From Cristatella mucedo (lineage: Eukaryota; Bryozoa; Phylactolaemata; Cristatellidae): a stretch of DNA of 64,000 nt. Shown here one piece after another: positions 25,553-34,668 of this stretch. The stretch is from the NCBI GenBank assembly GCA_009760855.2, contig WPIO01000117.1, forward strand, positions 1,091,001-1,155,000, read 5' to 3'. Below the pieces are notes generated by a model. The model saw nothing but the letters and a program-made list of their open reading frames with translations. It had not been told where the DNA came from and ran no database searches. The position numbers and the translations under genes are program-made. Each line of letters opens with the position of its first letter. Positions within the stretch are counted from its first letter, which is position 1.

Positions 25553-25678
25553 GGAGTGAGTGAGAGAAAGATGGGGGATGGGGTGAGAGAGAGAGTGAGA
25601 GAGACAGAGACAGAGAGACAAGAGGCAGAGACAGAGAGAGACAGACAGCGAGAGAGACAGACAGTGAGAGAGACAGAC

Positions 25679-25710
<32 letters not shown>

Positions 25711-25766
25711 AGACAGAGACACAGAGAGAGACAGACAGACAGAGACACAGACAGACAGACAGAGGG
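25553..25766. repeat. Degenerate (GA)n/(GACA)n microsatellite
   Basis: Purine-rich mix of GAGA, CAGA and GACA units; the frames are Arg/Glu/Thr repeats without coding meaning. Confidence 0.9.
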
Positions 25767-25867
25767 ACTGAGTCGGAACGGAGGAGAATGGGAGGAGGTC
25801 GAGAGCAGGTTTGCTCTAAATGCTCACGCTGCTAGGCGTCGTCGCCGTCTGAGGTAGGCGTCAAGGT

Positions 25868-25980
25868 TTGATCACTCACTTTTACATCCCTTCATTTTTT
25901 GGTTCCAGCCCACCCATTAGAATTACTACCCTAGGCTACGCATCGTAACACTAGCTCTTCTGACTCAGATCGCTTAGCTA
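25868..25980 (+). mobile_element. LINE B fragment, RT C-terminus
   Basis: Matches, with divergence, the part of the next LINE at about 26685-26800 (ACTCACTTTTA, CCCTTCATT, CTACGCATCGTAACAC). It appears as an internal fragment with no tail, 50 bp upstream of a longer copy. Confidence 0.65.
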
Positions 25981-26029
25981 TGCATGAACCTCAGTGAAGT
26001 ATAGCGTACCTCAGAGCTTTTGCACGTGA

Positions 26030-27240
26030 TCCCGTTCTTTTCACGGTTTATACTCTCCCTCTTGCCGATGTGATTGACAGGCACAACATAAGCTTTCACT
26101 TCTAGACAGTTGACAGTTGCACCTTTGCTTTGATCCCTCCCAGCGCTCCAGCCCGTCAATATCTCTCAACTCCCTTGCTGCATGTATTGATGACATCCAC
26201 ACGTGGATGGCATTACACTTTCTTAAACTGAAGGATGGTAAAAAACAACTTACAAGTGACAGGCAAACCAAGTGTGATTCAGGAATTGGAAGGGTTAACG
26301 CTCAAAATTGGCTCTGCCAGCATATCGCCCATTGGATCTGCACGAAATCTAGGCGTCCTATTCCAAAGTAACCTTCCATTAGACGACCACTTCAGCTCCA
26401 GAATAAAATCTGCCTACTTTCAGCTGCATAACCTTGATAAAATTCGGGCTTGCTTAGACAGGAACACTATATTAAAGTGGTCCATGCATTCATGACATCC
26501 CGTCTCGTCGTCTGTAGCTTACTGCTTGCCACTCTACCGGCTCGTGTGTAATCAGGCGCTTACAGTTGGTGCAAAACTCGCCAGCTAGGCTTGTCTGTCG
26601 TGAGCGATGGAGTTGCCAAACCCCACCACTTCTCGCCGACCTGCACTGGCTCCCAGTCAAGCAACGCATCGACTTCAAGGTTCTGTAACTCACTTTTAGG
26701 TCCTTCCATTCTCTGGCTCAAGCCTACCTGTCTGATGCACTCTCCTTCCAGACTAAGCATCGTACCACTCGCTTTTCGGATTCTAATCCGTTTACCTAGA
26801 CCTCGTACGAGCCTTAAATCTTTCGGAGAGCGTTCCTTTAGTTCGTATGCTCCCATAGCCTGGAACTCCCGACTGGCGTCACGACATGCCATGACTTGAC
26901 TATATTTAAAAAAAAGCTAAAAGCGAACCTATTAATCACTGCACTTAGTGGGTCCATGTAATTCATCCTTTATATGCGTGTGGGTGCTGACACTGCATGC
27001 TGCCACCAACCATACTTGCATGCTGACCCTGTGCATGCCACCCCTAAGCACGTTATTCTCGTTTGTTTCTATTGAGCATGCTACCAGTAACCATTCGATC
27101 TTGCTTCCTTTGCAGCAAATGTAAAGATGCTAGAAAGATCCTTCGCATGCTATGCACACTATGCATGCTGCCGCTAACCACATTTTCCATGTTGACAGTG
27201 TGCGTGTCACCTCTAAATCATGTTAAGCTTGTTGACATTC
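26030..27240 (+). mobile_element. LINE B, RT 3' half with decayed catalytic box
   Basis: Translation in shifting frames follows a CR1/L2-like RT. At about 26037-26100, LFTVYTLPLADVIDRHNISF. Next is the position of the YADD box, destroyed by a TAG codon. Then HTWMALHFLKL, LTLKIGSASISPIGSARNLG, IKSAYFQLHNLDKIRACL (26240-26490). The C-terminal part lies near 26560-26930. The 3' UTR (GTGCTGACACTGCATGCTGC, TTGCAGCAAATGTAAAG) ends around 27145, and a second short copy of the 3' block lies at 27147-27240. Clearly inactive. Confidence 0.85.
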
Positions 27241-27357
27241 TCACACGGCTCTACAGCGCTCTCGTGAGGTTGAAGCACCGGTGCTAGATTGAAATCGAGG
27301 GGGCCGAGCGAAAGCTGTGCACCGGTTCTAAGCAGAAAGCACTTCTTTGCTTTTGTC

Positions 27358-27665
27358 ATGCTGGTTTGGCCCAGTGGTTTTCAGGCGATCTTCCCTCCCC
27401 GACCAAGGTCAAGGTTTCTGTATTTGATGACCACCGAGATACGTATTAGACGCGAGAGTGCTGCTGCTCAAGGTTCGGACGCGCCGGTTGGCGAGGCTTT
27501 AGGATTGCCGCCGTCCTTTTCGTTACTTGCCGCTCGGTACTTCTTTCTCGCCGCTCGTCCCGACCAAGGTCAAGGTGAATGTTCACGACCTCGGTCGTGG
27601 GCTCGAGCCCATTGACGTACGTGGAGCGTCCGAGCAGAAATTAAGTTCTCTTAGGGTGCCATGCA
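27358..27665 (+). mobile_element. SINE C, two partial copies
   Basis: A head (GCTGGTTTGGCCCAGTGGTT) with body to about 27437 is followed by ~120 bp of unrelated GC-rich DNA. A second body follows from about 27563 (GACCAAGGTCAAGG, GGGCTCGAGCCC, tail AAATTAAGTTCTCTTAGGGT). It is either one copy with an insertion or two adjacent fragments. Confidence 0.65.
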
Positions 27666-28125
27666 GCTCGCGGCGATCGCGTCCGACTCGTCCGACTGTC
27701 CGATCGCGTCCGACTCAGTGTCGGAATGCGGCTGCATGCGTGCGGTATTCCGGAATGCGGAGCGAAGGCCGTCTGCCGCGGGACTGCTGCGCCTGAGAAA
27801 GAACGGGAGTGTTCCGCAGAAGGGCGATGGGTGAACGGATCGATCATTTCCCATCCTCGAGCGGGCCGAGATCAGCCACCGCTCCGGCGTCCGCGGACGG
27901 ACCAACGATCGAGACGACTCGTTTCTGTCCGGCGCTAGCACTAAAAAGGCTTTTACAAGTCTCGGCTTTAGCTTTCCACTTAAGCGCTCTCACCGAATCT
28001 CGCTGCGACTCCTGAATGAATGTGTACACTTGATGGCGACGGACGCGAGGCAACTCGTCCATCTCACACTAATTGTTTCTCTCAATCCACCTTCGCATTT
28101 AGTTCTCGCTGGTTGTAATATTAAC
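27666..28125. other. Anonymous GC-moderate sequence
   Basis: Includes short tandem GCGTCCGACT/CGTCCGACTG repeats at about 27680-27720. No gene recognised. Confidence 0.4.
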
Positions 28126-28206
28126 GTAGCAAATGTAAAGCGCCTAGGAAGAGATTGAGTTCTCTGAGGGCGCTGTATCAAGTGCATTATTATTATATTA
28201 TTATTG
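28126..28206 (+). mobile_element. LINE B 3' tail only
   Basis: GCAAATGTAAAGCGCCTAGG, AGAGATTGAGTTCTCT, GAGGGCGCTGTATC and (ATT)n. Confidence 0.85.
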
Positions 28207-28359
28207 GCACTATATTTTTCACGCTATTGAAAGTTTTTCCTTAGCAATTTTCGTGATGTCTATGCGACTGCTGTTGAGGTTGTGCCATTGATCCCATTGA
28301 GCACCTGAGACCCACATTAAACAGCTTTTCCGGTCAAAACCATAGCTGGGACGGAATGG

Positions 28360-28727
28360 ATAGATGTGCCTTTAGCTCGTATGCTCCCAAAGCCTGAAAC
28401 TCACTTCGACTTGCCTCATGGCATCACCTGACGCGACCACATTTAAAAAGAACTTAAAAACACCTATTAAGGACAGCATTTAGTGGGTCCCTGTGATTCG
28501 TCCTTCATGTGCTCATGTGTGCTGACACTGTACATGCTGCCACTAACCACACTTGCATGCTGACCCTGTGCATGTTACCCTTAACCGTGTTATTTCATTT
28601 TGTTTGTTTATCAAGCATGATATTACTCACCATTCAATTGCATTTCCCCTTGGCAGCAAATGTAAAGCACCTAGAAAGAGATTGAGTTCTCTAAGGGCGC
28701 TTTATCAAGTGCATTATTATTATTATA
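28360..28727 (+). mobile_element. LINE B, 5'-truncated copy
   Basis: From the coding C-terminus (GTATGCTCCCAAAGCCTGAA, ACATTTAAAAAGAACTTAAA) through the TGCTGACCCTGTGCATG block, the stem-loop (GTAAAGCACC, TTCTCTAAGGGCGCTTT) to (ATT)n. About 150 bp 3' of the previous tail. Confidence 0.9.
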
Positions 28728-29091
28728 TTTGAACTTGGTGCATGCGATTGAGTGATCTTCGCATCCTTAAATGTCAACCAAAGCTGTGCGCTCACAAGAA
28801 AACTATCCTCCCTGAATTTGCATGTTATTGAAACTATTGAGTTAAAGTTTCTGTTGTAATTCGCAGCTACTCAAATCTTTTACTGAGAGTTGAATGCATG
28901 TGCTAAGCTTTGCATTCGCTCGTTTGCTATGCTAAGAGATCGTGCAAGACGTTATCAACTATACCCCGTAAAATTGAATGCATGGCAGAGAAGATTCGAT
29001 AGGAATGACGACGATTCCAAAGGAAAACATGGAGAAAGTCGGACTCTGTGGGCAGCGATACATGTAGCTTTTCCCCTTTTGTTTTAAAGAT
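28728..29091. other. Anonymous AT-moderate sequence
   Basis: Nothing recognised. Confidence 0.4.
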
Positions 29092-29265
29092 CAGCTGATT
29101 GAACGGCCTCATGCATATAGCGACCGAAGAGTCTTAGGGACTATCCATCCCGCTAGTAATGAGTTTGTAGCGAATTTTTCTGCTGCTGCATGACTCGAGC
29201 GTGCGACCTGGATTGTGAAGAGCGAGCACCTCAGCCCCCTAATCGGCTAATCGTGCTCTAAAGAT
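29092..29265 (-). mobile_element. SINE A, strongly diverged copy
   Basis: On the minus strand: head-like CACGATTAGCCGATTAGG, B-box-like GCTCGAGTCATG, then AAGACTCTTCGGTCGCTATA and the 3' end AGGCCGTTCAATCAGCTGA. Older than the other copies judging by divergence. Confidence 0.6.
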
Positions 29266-29805
29266 CTTCTCGGGTAACTCATGAGACAGGGTGAAGTTCA
29301 AGGTGTTCGCCTTCCTTGACAAGTGTTAGTGACCTGAATGTCAGAGAAGCTGCCGCTACGCCCAATGCCCACCTCGATGTCTCTCAGCTCGATGTTGATT
29401 AAGACGATTGTGGTGATGAAAACTGGGAGCTTACAGCTACAAAAAAACGCTGGAAATATTGCGAGCAAAGATTCTTGATAGAAACTTGTACTAGACCTCG
29501 ACGAGATGGAGAAGCCCTGAGTTGACACATCTGCCGTACTTTATGGCGGGCGCCTTTAACAACACATTCGAGGACGGCACCGAATTTAAGGCCGAGAGTA
29601 AAATTGTGGGCGCTGCTAATCGGCCTACAGAATGGCATCGGCCACGATTTAAGCACGGGGTTCCAAAATATTTCAGGATTCAGAGTCGGACATATTGTTA
29701 GTGATCTGCTCTTCGCCAAATTTCCTCCGTCCGTGCGAATAGTTAATTGTGCACGTGCGGGTGCAGACATGCGTTTACATGTTTTCGCTGACCAATTGAC
29801 AGGCT
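29266..29805. other. Anonymous sequence, possible LINE remnant on minus strand
   Basis: The minus-strand frame at 29399-29770 has a faint resemblance in spacing to the post-catalytic RT region, but no diagnostic motif. I do not assign it. Confidence 0.3.
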
Positions 29806-29895
29806 TCCTTGCAGCACATACAGCAAAGTGCCTAAAAAAAGATCTAGTTCTCTTCGGCCGCTATGCAAATATCTTATCATTGCTATCATTAGGCC
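29806..29895 (+). mobile_element. LINE tail, variant subfamily
   Basis: TTGCAGCACATACAGCAAAG, TGCCTAAAAAAAGATCTAG, TTCTCTTCGGCCGCTATGCA and an ATC/ATT-rich end. Confidence 0.6.
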
Positions 29896-31021
29896 AACAT
29901 CTTATGCAAGCATCACGGCTTCGATTGCTGGTCCGCTCCTGGCGGCCAGTGTGGAGCTCGGCTTCCCTCCTCGCGCGGCGCTCCAGTTTGAAATGCAGCC
30001 AGGCATTCGCACGCTCCGCGTCCAGGCCTAATTTACAGTTATTAGCAAAAGCGATCGCTGCTTAACTCTTGCTATCGCCACTGCACACCGGCCCGTGCAA
30101 TGGCGTCGCTTCAGCCACGCACTATCTAGCCGTGCTTCGAGCGCTCTGCTTAATTAATTAATTAATAATAATAATACATGAGTACTCAGTAGTTCCGGTA
30201 GTATCGTCAATCGCGTGTGCATGAGGTGTGCGCAACGTTATTGCGTCGCATTTGGGGCGAACGACTCGCAAGTTTCGAGGCCGCTTCGCAAAGTGTCGCA
30301 AATACCCGTTTGACACAGCGCTGCAGTGCGCGACGACTGGTCGAATGGTTCAGATTTGAAAGCTGGAAAGGAGAGAAAGCACGTGCCGCAAGGCCCCGCT
30401 GCTCAACCTCTTCTTTGGCCCGTGGGACGCGTCCGGGATTTTTTCGCGGGGCTAAAAACGAGCTCGAGGGCCTCGGCGCTCTGCGCGTAGAAAAAGCTCC
30501 TCTAAAAGCTCGTCACCCTTACTCTTATTCTTAATTTATTGACTCTCATTTACTTATTAGCTTAAATCTGAAAATGCACCATTGCAAAGCCTCTAGTTCC
30601 GTGCCGCCGGAGGCACGACGCCGTCAAGGCCCCTTACAACACGCTAGAACGAGATTCGCACCCCTTCCTAGACCGCCGCAGGCGGCGCGCCGAGGGGCGC
30701 AACGAGTTCGGCACTCCAATGCAAACCTCTCTATAAAATATTATACTTATATTTAAAAATTTAAAGATATGGTACCCCTTAAAAAGACCCTCTCGAAGTG
30801 GCACAGGAAGTGCGCGCCGCTGTAAGGGGCCTCCCTAATTCCATCTAGAAAAATGGAAACGCACTTTGAGGAGAAACGCCTCGGAACCGGAGACGCCGAC
30901 AAGCCTCTAGATGTGTTATACCGCGTATCTTTTTTGCGCTCAGCATTTCACCTACTCACTTCCGTCAGCCTCTCGGCCCCTTCCCAAACTCCTCCCAGTA
31001 GACATCGCTCGTTAGTTATTA

Positions 31022-31023
<2 letters not shown>
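29896..31023. other. Anonymous sequence
   Basis: Short (TTAA)n-(TAA)n tract at 30151-30177; otherwise no repeat or gene recognised. The frame at 30217-30534 has no domain. Confidence 0.4.
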
Positions 31024-31069
<46 letters not shown>

Positions 31070-31073
31070 NATA

Positions 31074-31125
<52 letters not shown>
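31024..31125. repeat. (TA)n microsatellite with an ambiguous base
   Basis: About 50 TA units. Base 31070 is N, and a GT interruption follows at 31079-31080. Confidence 0.95.
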
Positions 31126-31126
<1 letters not shown>

Positions 31127-32367
31127 TCCCGTAGCTGCCGCTCATTTAGCCTCACCGCGAGCTCCCACGCTTGAGCGGCCGGAAACAACGTGGCTGAGCG
31201 CTAAATCCACGCATGCGTCTTGCACCGGTTAGTAACTGCAGGCCACTGCTGCTTCGCGGCTTTTAGAGCTGAGAGCTAACGAGCTAGGTTTTCTAGCCGT
31301 GCGATATTTCGAACGTGCTAATGCTGCGGCGGCGGCGGCGGCACTTCCGGAACCGAAGTCTTTCGCCGAAGCCTCGGCGAAAGACTCGTTGCGAGTGCGA
31401 GTCCTCCACGCACGCGCGTCACGTGACTGTCAGTCAAAGCCGGCGCCTCGAAGCGCCGCTAGAGAGTCGCTGGAGAGCCGCTCCGATGCGTCCAGTGCAG
31501 ATAGCAGAGCGCGACAGCATTCAGCAAAGAAACGCTCTCTCTTCCTACATACTAAAAAAAAGTCCTGAGCTGCTGACGTAGAGCGACCTACAATCCGCAG
31601 CTACATCAGAAGCTACGTCTGAGGAGCCACGAATCGCAGCTGAAATCGGGCTCTAAGTGCTTAAAATTGAGGAACTGCCACGAACCAAAAAGTACTCTCA
31701 TAATCTGTACGATTTAGCATGCGTTAAATTTCGACCGAAAATACACTCGCCGCAGAATGCTAACGTCCGTAGGCGTCTTGGTTCCGATGAGTGGCAGTAG
31801 GTCGTCGCTGGTTAGAAGCACTGCTCAGCTGATTTGACAAGTCGCGCGCAACTGGCGGCGACACATTGACCGGATGTGTCGCCCCAAGAGATCGATTAGG
31901 ACCTGGAGCTCCGAAGGGGCGACGCCCGCCGCGCGGAACGCCTTTTTCAGCCTCTTCCCGCCAAAGACGTGCCGCCCAGACCGAAACTCGTGAGCCGCTC
32001 TTAAAAGCCCCCATTCCATTCCTCGGTTTCCGAGAGAGCCCATAGCTTCGCTTGGAAGGCGCGCAGCCGCGTGATATACGCCGAAAACGAAGCTGAGAAA
32101 TTCGAATGCTCCGAAGCTACGCGCTGCTCAGCACGAGGCCTCCTTTGGAAAAACCTGTTGCAAAAAGATTTGCCTCCGCAGACATTCTAAAAACACAGCG
32201 ATTAGCTCCCCCCCCCCCGCCGCCGCCGCTCATGTAGAATCGCGGCGCGTCCTGGACTGCTGGTGAAGCAGCAGCAGCAGCAGCAGCGCGTGCGAATCAG
32301 CGCACCGAGCGCCCCCGAGTGATAAACCTCTGGAAAAATTAAACTGAATTAATTTAGCTATCTATCT
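31126..32367. other. GC-moderate anonymous block
   Basis: (CGG)n at about 31324-31341, C-run with CCG repeats at 32209-32230 and (CAG)6 at about 32268-32286. No gene recognised. Confidence 0.4.
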
Positions 32368-32890
32368 TAATAATAATAATAATAATAATTCACTTGATAA
32401 AGCACCCTCAGAGAACTTAATCTCTCTCTAGGCGCTTTACATTTGTTGCAAAGGGAAATGCAATTAAATGGTAAGTAAAATCATGCTTAAAAACAAACAA
32501 AATGAATAATACGGTTAGGGGTTACATGCACAGGGTCAGCATGCAAATGTGGTTAGTGGCAGCATGCACAGTGTCAGCACGGCTAAGCACATGAAGGACG
32601 AATCACAGGGACCCACTAAATGCTGTCCTAAATAGGTGTGTTTTTAAGTTCCTTTTAAATGTGGTCAGGTCAGGGGATGTTCTGACGCAGGTCGGGAGGG
32701 AGTTCCAGGCTGTGGGAGCATACGAACTAAATGCACGGTCTCCAAAGGATTTAAGGTTTGTAAGAGGTATTTCTAGACTGTTGGATTCCGAAAAGCGGGT
32801 GGTACGATGCTTGGCCTGATGGGGTAGTATGTCGGAGAGATAGGCTGGAGCCATAGAATGAAGGGACCTAAAAGTGAGCGACAACCTTCT
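32368..32890 (-). mobile_element. LINE B, best-preserved 3' end
   Basis: On the minus strand an open frame (32884-32603) covers the RT C-terminal domain, with motifs HSMAPAYLSDILPHQAKHRT and SYAPTAWNSLPTCVRTSPDL then TFKRNLKTHLF. The 3' UTR has the TGCTGACCCTGTGCATGTAA block and the stem-loop (AAAGCGCCTAGAGAGAGATT). The (ATT)n tail is at 32369-32389. The open frame and low divergence suggest a recent insertion or a useful consensus source. Confidence 0.92.
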
Positions 32891-33224
32891 TCAAACCTGT
32901 GCGGAGCCGAGCTAAGTTAAGCGCGACAACTCCCCCCCCCCCCCGCCCCCGCCCTGGAAGCCCGGCAGACGCCTGGAGAGGGTCATCGGGCCTTCAGGGG
33001 AGGCTAAGGGGTCATCGCTGGCAAAGGGGGCTTGAACGGCTGTCGCTGGTCGCCCCGCCTCTTCCGCAGATCTGCGGACAGGGGCTGTGTACCCAGCCGC
33101 ACCCAATGCGCTCTGGCTGGCCGCAGAGATGCCGTCACGCCGAGACCCCGCGCCCGCGCGATAATCTGGCGACACCCTAACAATCCCGGGCAAGCCTTAT
33201 TAAAAATAGTACAAAGTGAGAACA
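32891..33224. other. Anonymous GC-rich sequence
   Basis: C-run 32932-32944; no feature recognised. Confidence 0.4.
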
Positions 33225-33705
33225 AAAATAACAATCGGCGTAACGCTCTAAGAGAACTAAACATCTTATTGTCGTCGCTCTACATATACCAGAAAGGAAG
33301 CTAATCAACGGGTGAGTGATGTCCGTCGGCAACTACAAACTTAGCCACGAAGACGATACGCAAGAGGGAAATTTACGAAATTTACCGTACATCACCGGTC
33401 GATCAACCGGGAGGTAACGCGGCTCCTTCGGCAAAGGAGACGCGCACAGCGATAATGCGTACAGCGTCAGCGCGCATGAGCGCACAGCGCGAAGGACGAT
33501 TCGCACGGACCCAGCGAATGCTGTGGCGGGGGAGGATACCGGTGAGTTTGTGGCTTCTTTTTTTAAACGTCGTCCAGTCAGGGCATGTTGAAATATGTCA
33601 GTCGGAAGCGAGTTCCAGGCTTTGCGGAGGAGCATATCTGCGCGAACTGAAAAGTAGTTCTCCTGCAGACCATTTGAGGTTGGTTAGAATGCTCAGCTTA
33701 ACTGG
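33225..33705 (-). mobile_element. LINE B-related copy, diverged
   Basis: Minus strand gives the C-terminal motif RKAWNSLPTDIFQHALT near 33635-33580, then GGGTCCGTGCGAATCGTCC and a tail CTCTTAGAGCGTTACG. The same layout as LINE B, but with many substitutions, so an older or different subfamily. Confidence 0.65.
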
Positions 33706-33715
33706 AGAGTCGAAG

Positions 33716-33858
33716 GAGTCCGCTGGCTACCGAATGCGTACCGAAAGCCACTTGTGCTGCGAGTGCGCTATACAAAACTCTCCGGCGTAACGTCCAAATA
33801 GTCTTTATGGCTTCTTGGAGCTACAGACGGGAGACGCATTGCATCACGTTACATTAGC
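33716..33858 (+). mobile_element. Unit D / LINE D 3' end
   Basis: GGCTACCGAATGCGTACCGA, GCGCTATACAAAACTCTCC, GTCTTTATGGCTTCTTGGAG and an imperfect ACATT-like end. Only the shared tail is present, so either parent is possible. Confidence 0.75.
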
Positions 33859-34551
33859 GGATCGTACGGTGCTCCACAACCCGATTGGCAAGTAGTTCCA
33901 GCGGATGGGTACGCCGCCGGCGCAAGAGGATGAATGGACCTAACGATGAGTGACGCAAGCACGAAGTCGAAGCGCGGCTCGACTGGAGGGGGTTGGGCGA
34001 GGGCGTCAGCGCGACGAGGTTCCGTGGGAAGCGATGCAATCGAAGCGGCTGCGACGCGGCGCTCTCTTCGGCAGGCTGCAGAGCTGCTGAGAGCTAACTC
34101 TTAAGCGCCTCGCTCGCTCGCTGGCCGACGAACGACGCCTGGCGAGCTGCAGAAGTCAAGATTGGGTTCAACGAAGGCAGCGCCGCGTGCGCGCGCGTTG
34201 AACCCTATCTTGACCGCTAGCGCGCGCGCCAGCGGCGGCAATCTTCGCGTAGGAGGCCGCGGCTCGTCCCGACCGCGGTCGGCGCGAGCGCGGCCGGCGC
34301 GCGCGCGCTAGCCGCGCAAAGCGAGGCGCTCTAGCGACCGCTCCGCGTGAGCGTCCGCGAGCGTTCGGCAGCGCATTCGTCGGAGCGCGACGCCGCTAGT
34401 CCGGCAACGGTCGGCGAACGCGCGGAGCTCGTCGCTCAAGAGCGCCGCGGCGCGAGCCGCCGCGGCCGCCTCGGGGCTGAGCCGGGCGTAGACGACGCGC
34501 ACTCGGCTAGAAGCGCCGCCGCTGCAGAGTATTGTGTACCGTAGTGCGTAT
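33859..34551. other. GC-rich block
   Basis: Very CpG-rich from about 34040. No gene recognised. Confidence 0.4.
34156..34213. repeat. Hairpin, 18-bp arms with one mismatch
   Basis: TCAAGATTGGGTTCAACG (34156-34173) pairs with 34196-34213 at 17 of 18 positions; the 22-nt loop ends in a (GC)n run. Confidence 0.88.
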
Positions 34552-34668
34552 CTCCGTCTGTAGCTCAAAACAGCCACAATGACTAACTAGGTGGGTGTTA
34601 CGCGGGAGAGTTTTGTCTAGAGCACTCGCAGCCTAAGCGGCTTTCGGTACCCATTCGGTAGCCACCGG
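34552..34668 (-). mobile_element. Unit D / LINE D 3' end
   Basis: Minus strand: GGCTACCGAATGGGTACCGA, GCCGCTTAGGCTGCGAGTGC, CTCTCCCGCGTAACACCCAC. Only the tail part is present. It is 700 bp from a + strand copy of the same tail. Confidence 0.75.

Noticed and set aside
29399-29770. LINE RT fragment on minus strand
   Set aside because: Only a vague resemblance in residue spacing; no diagnostic motif.
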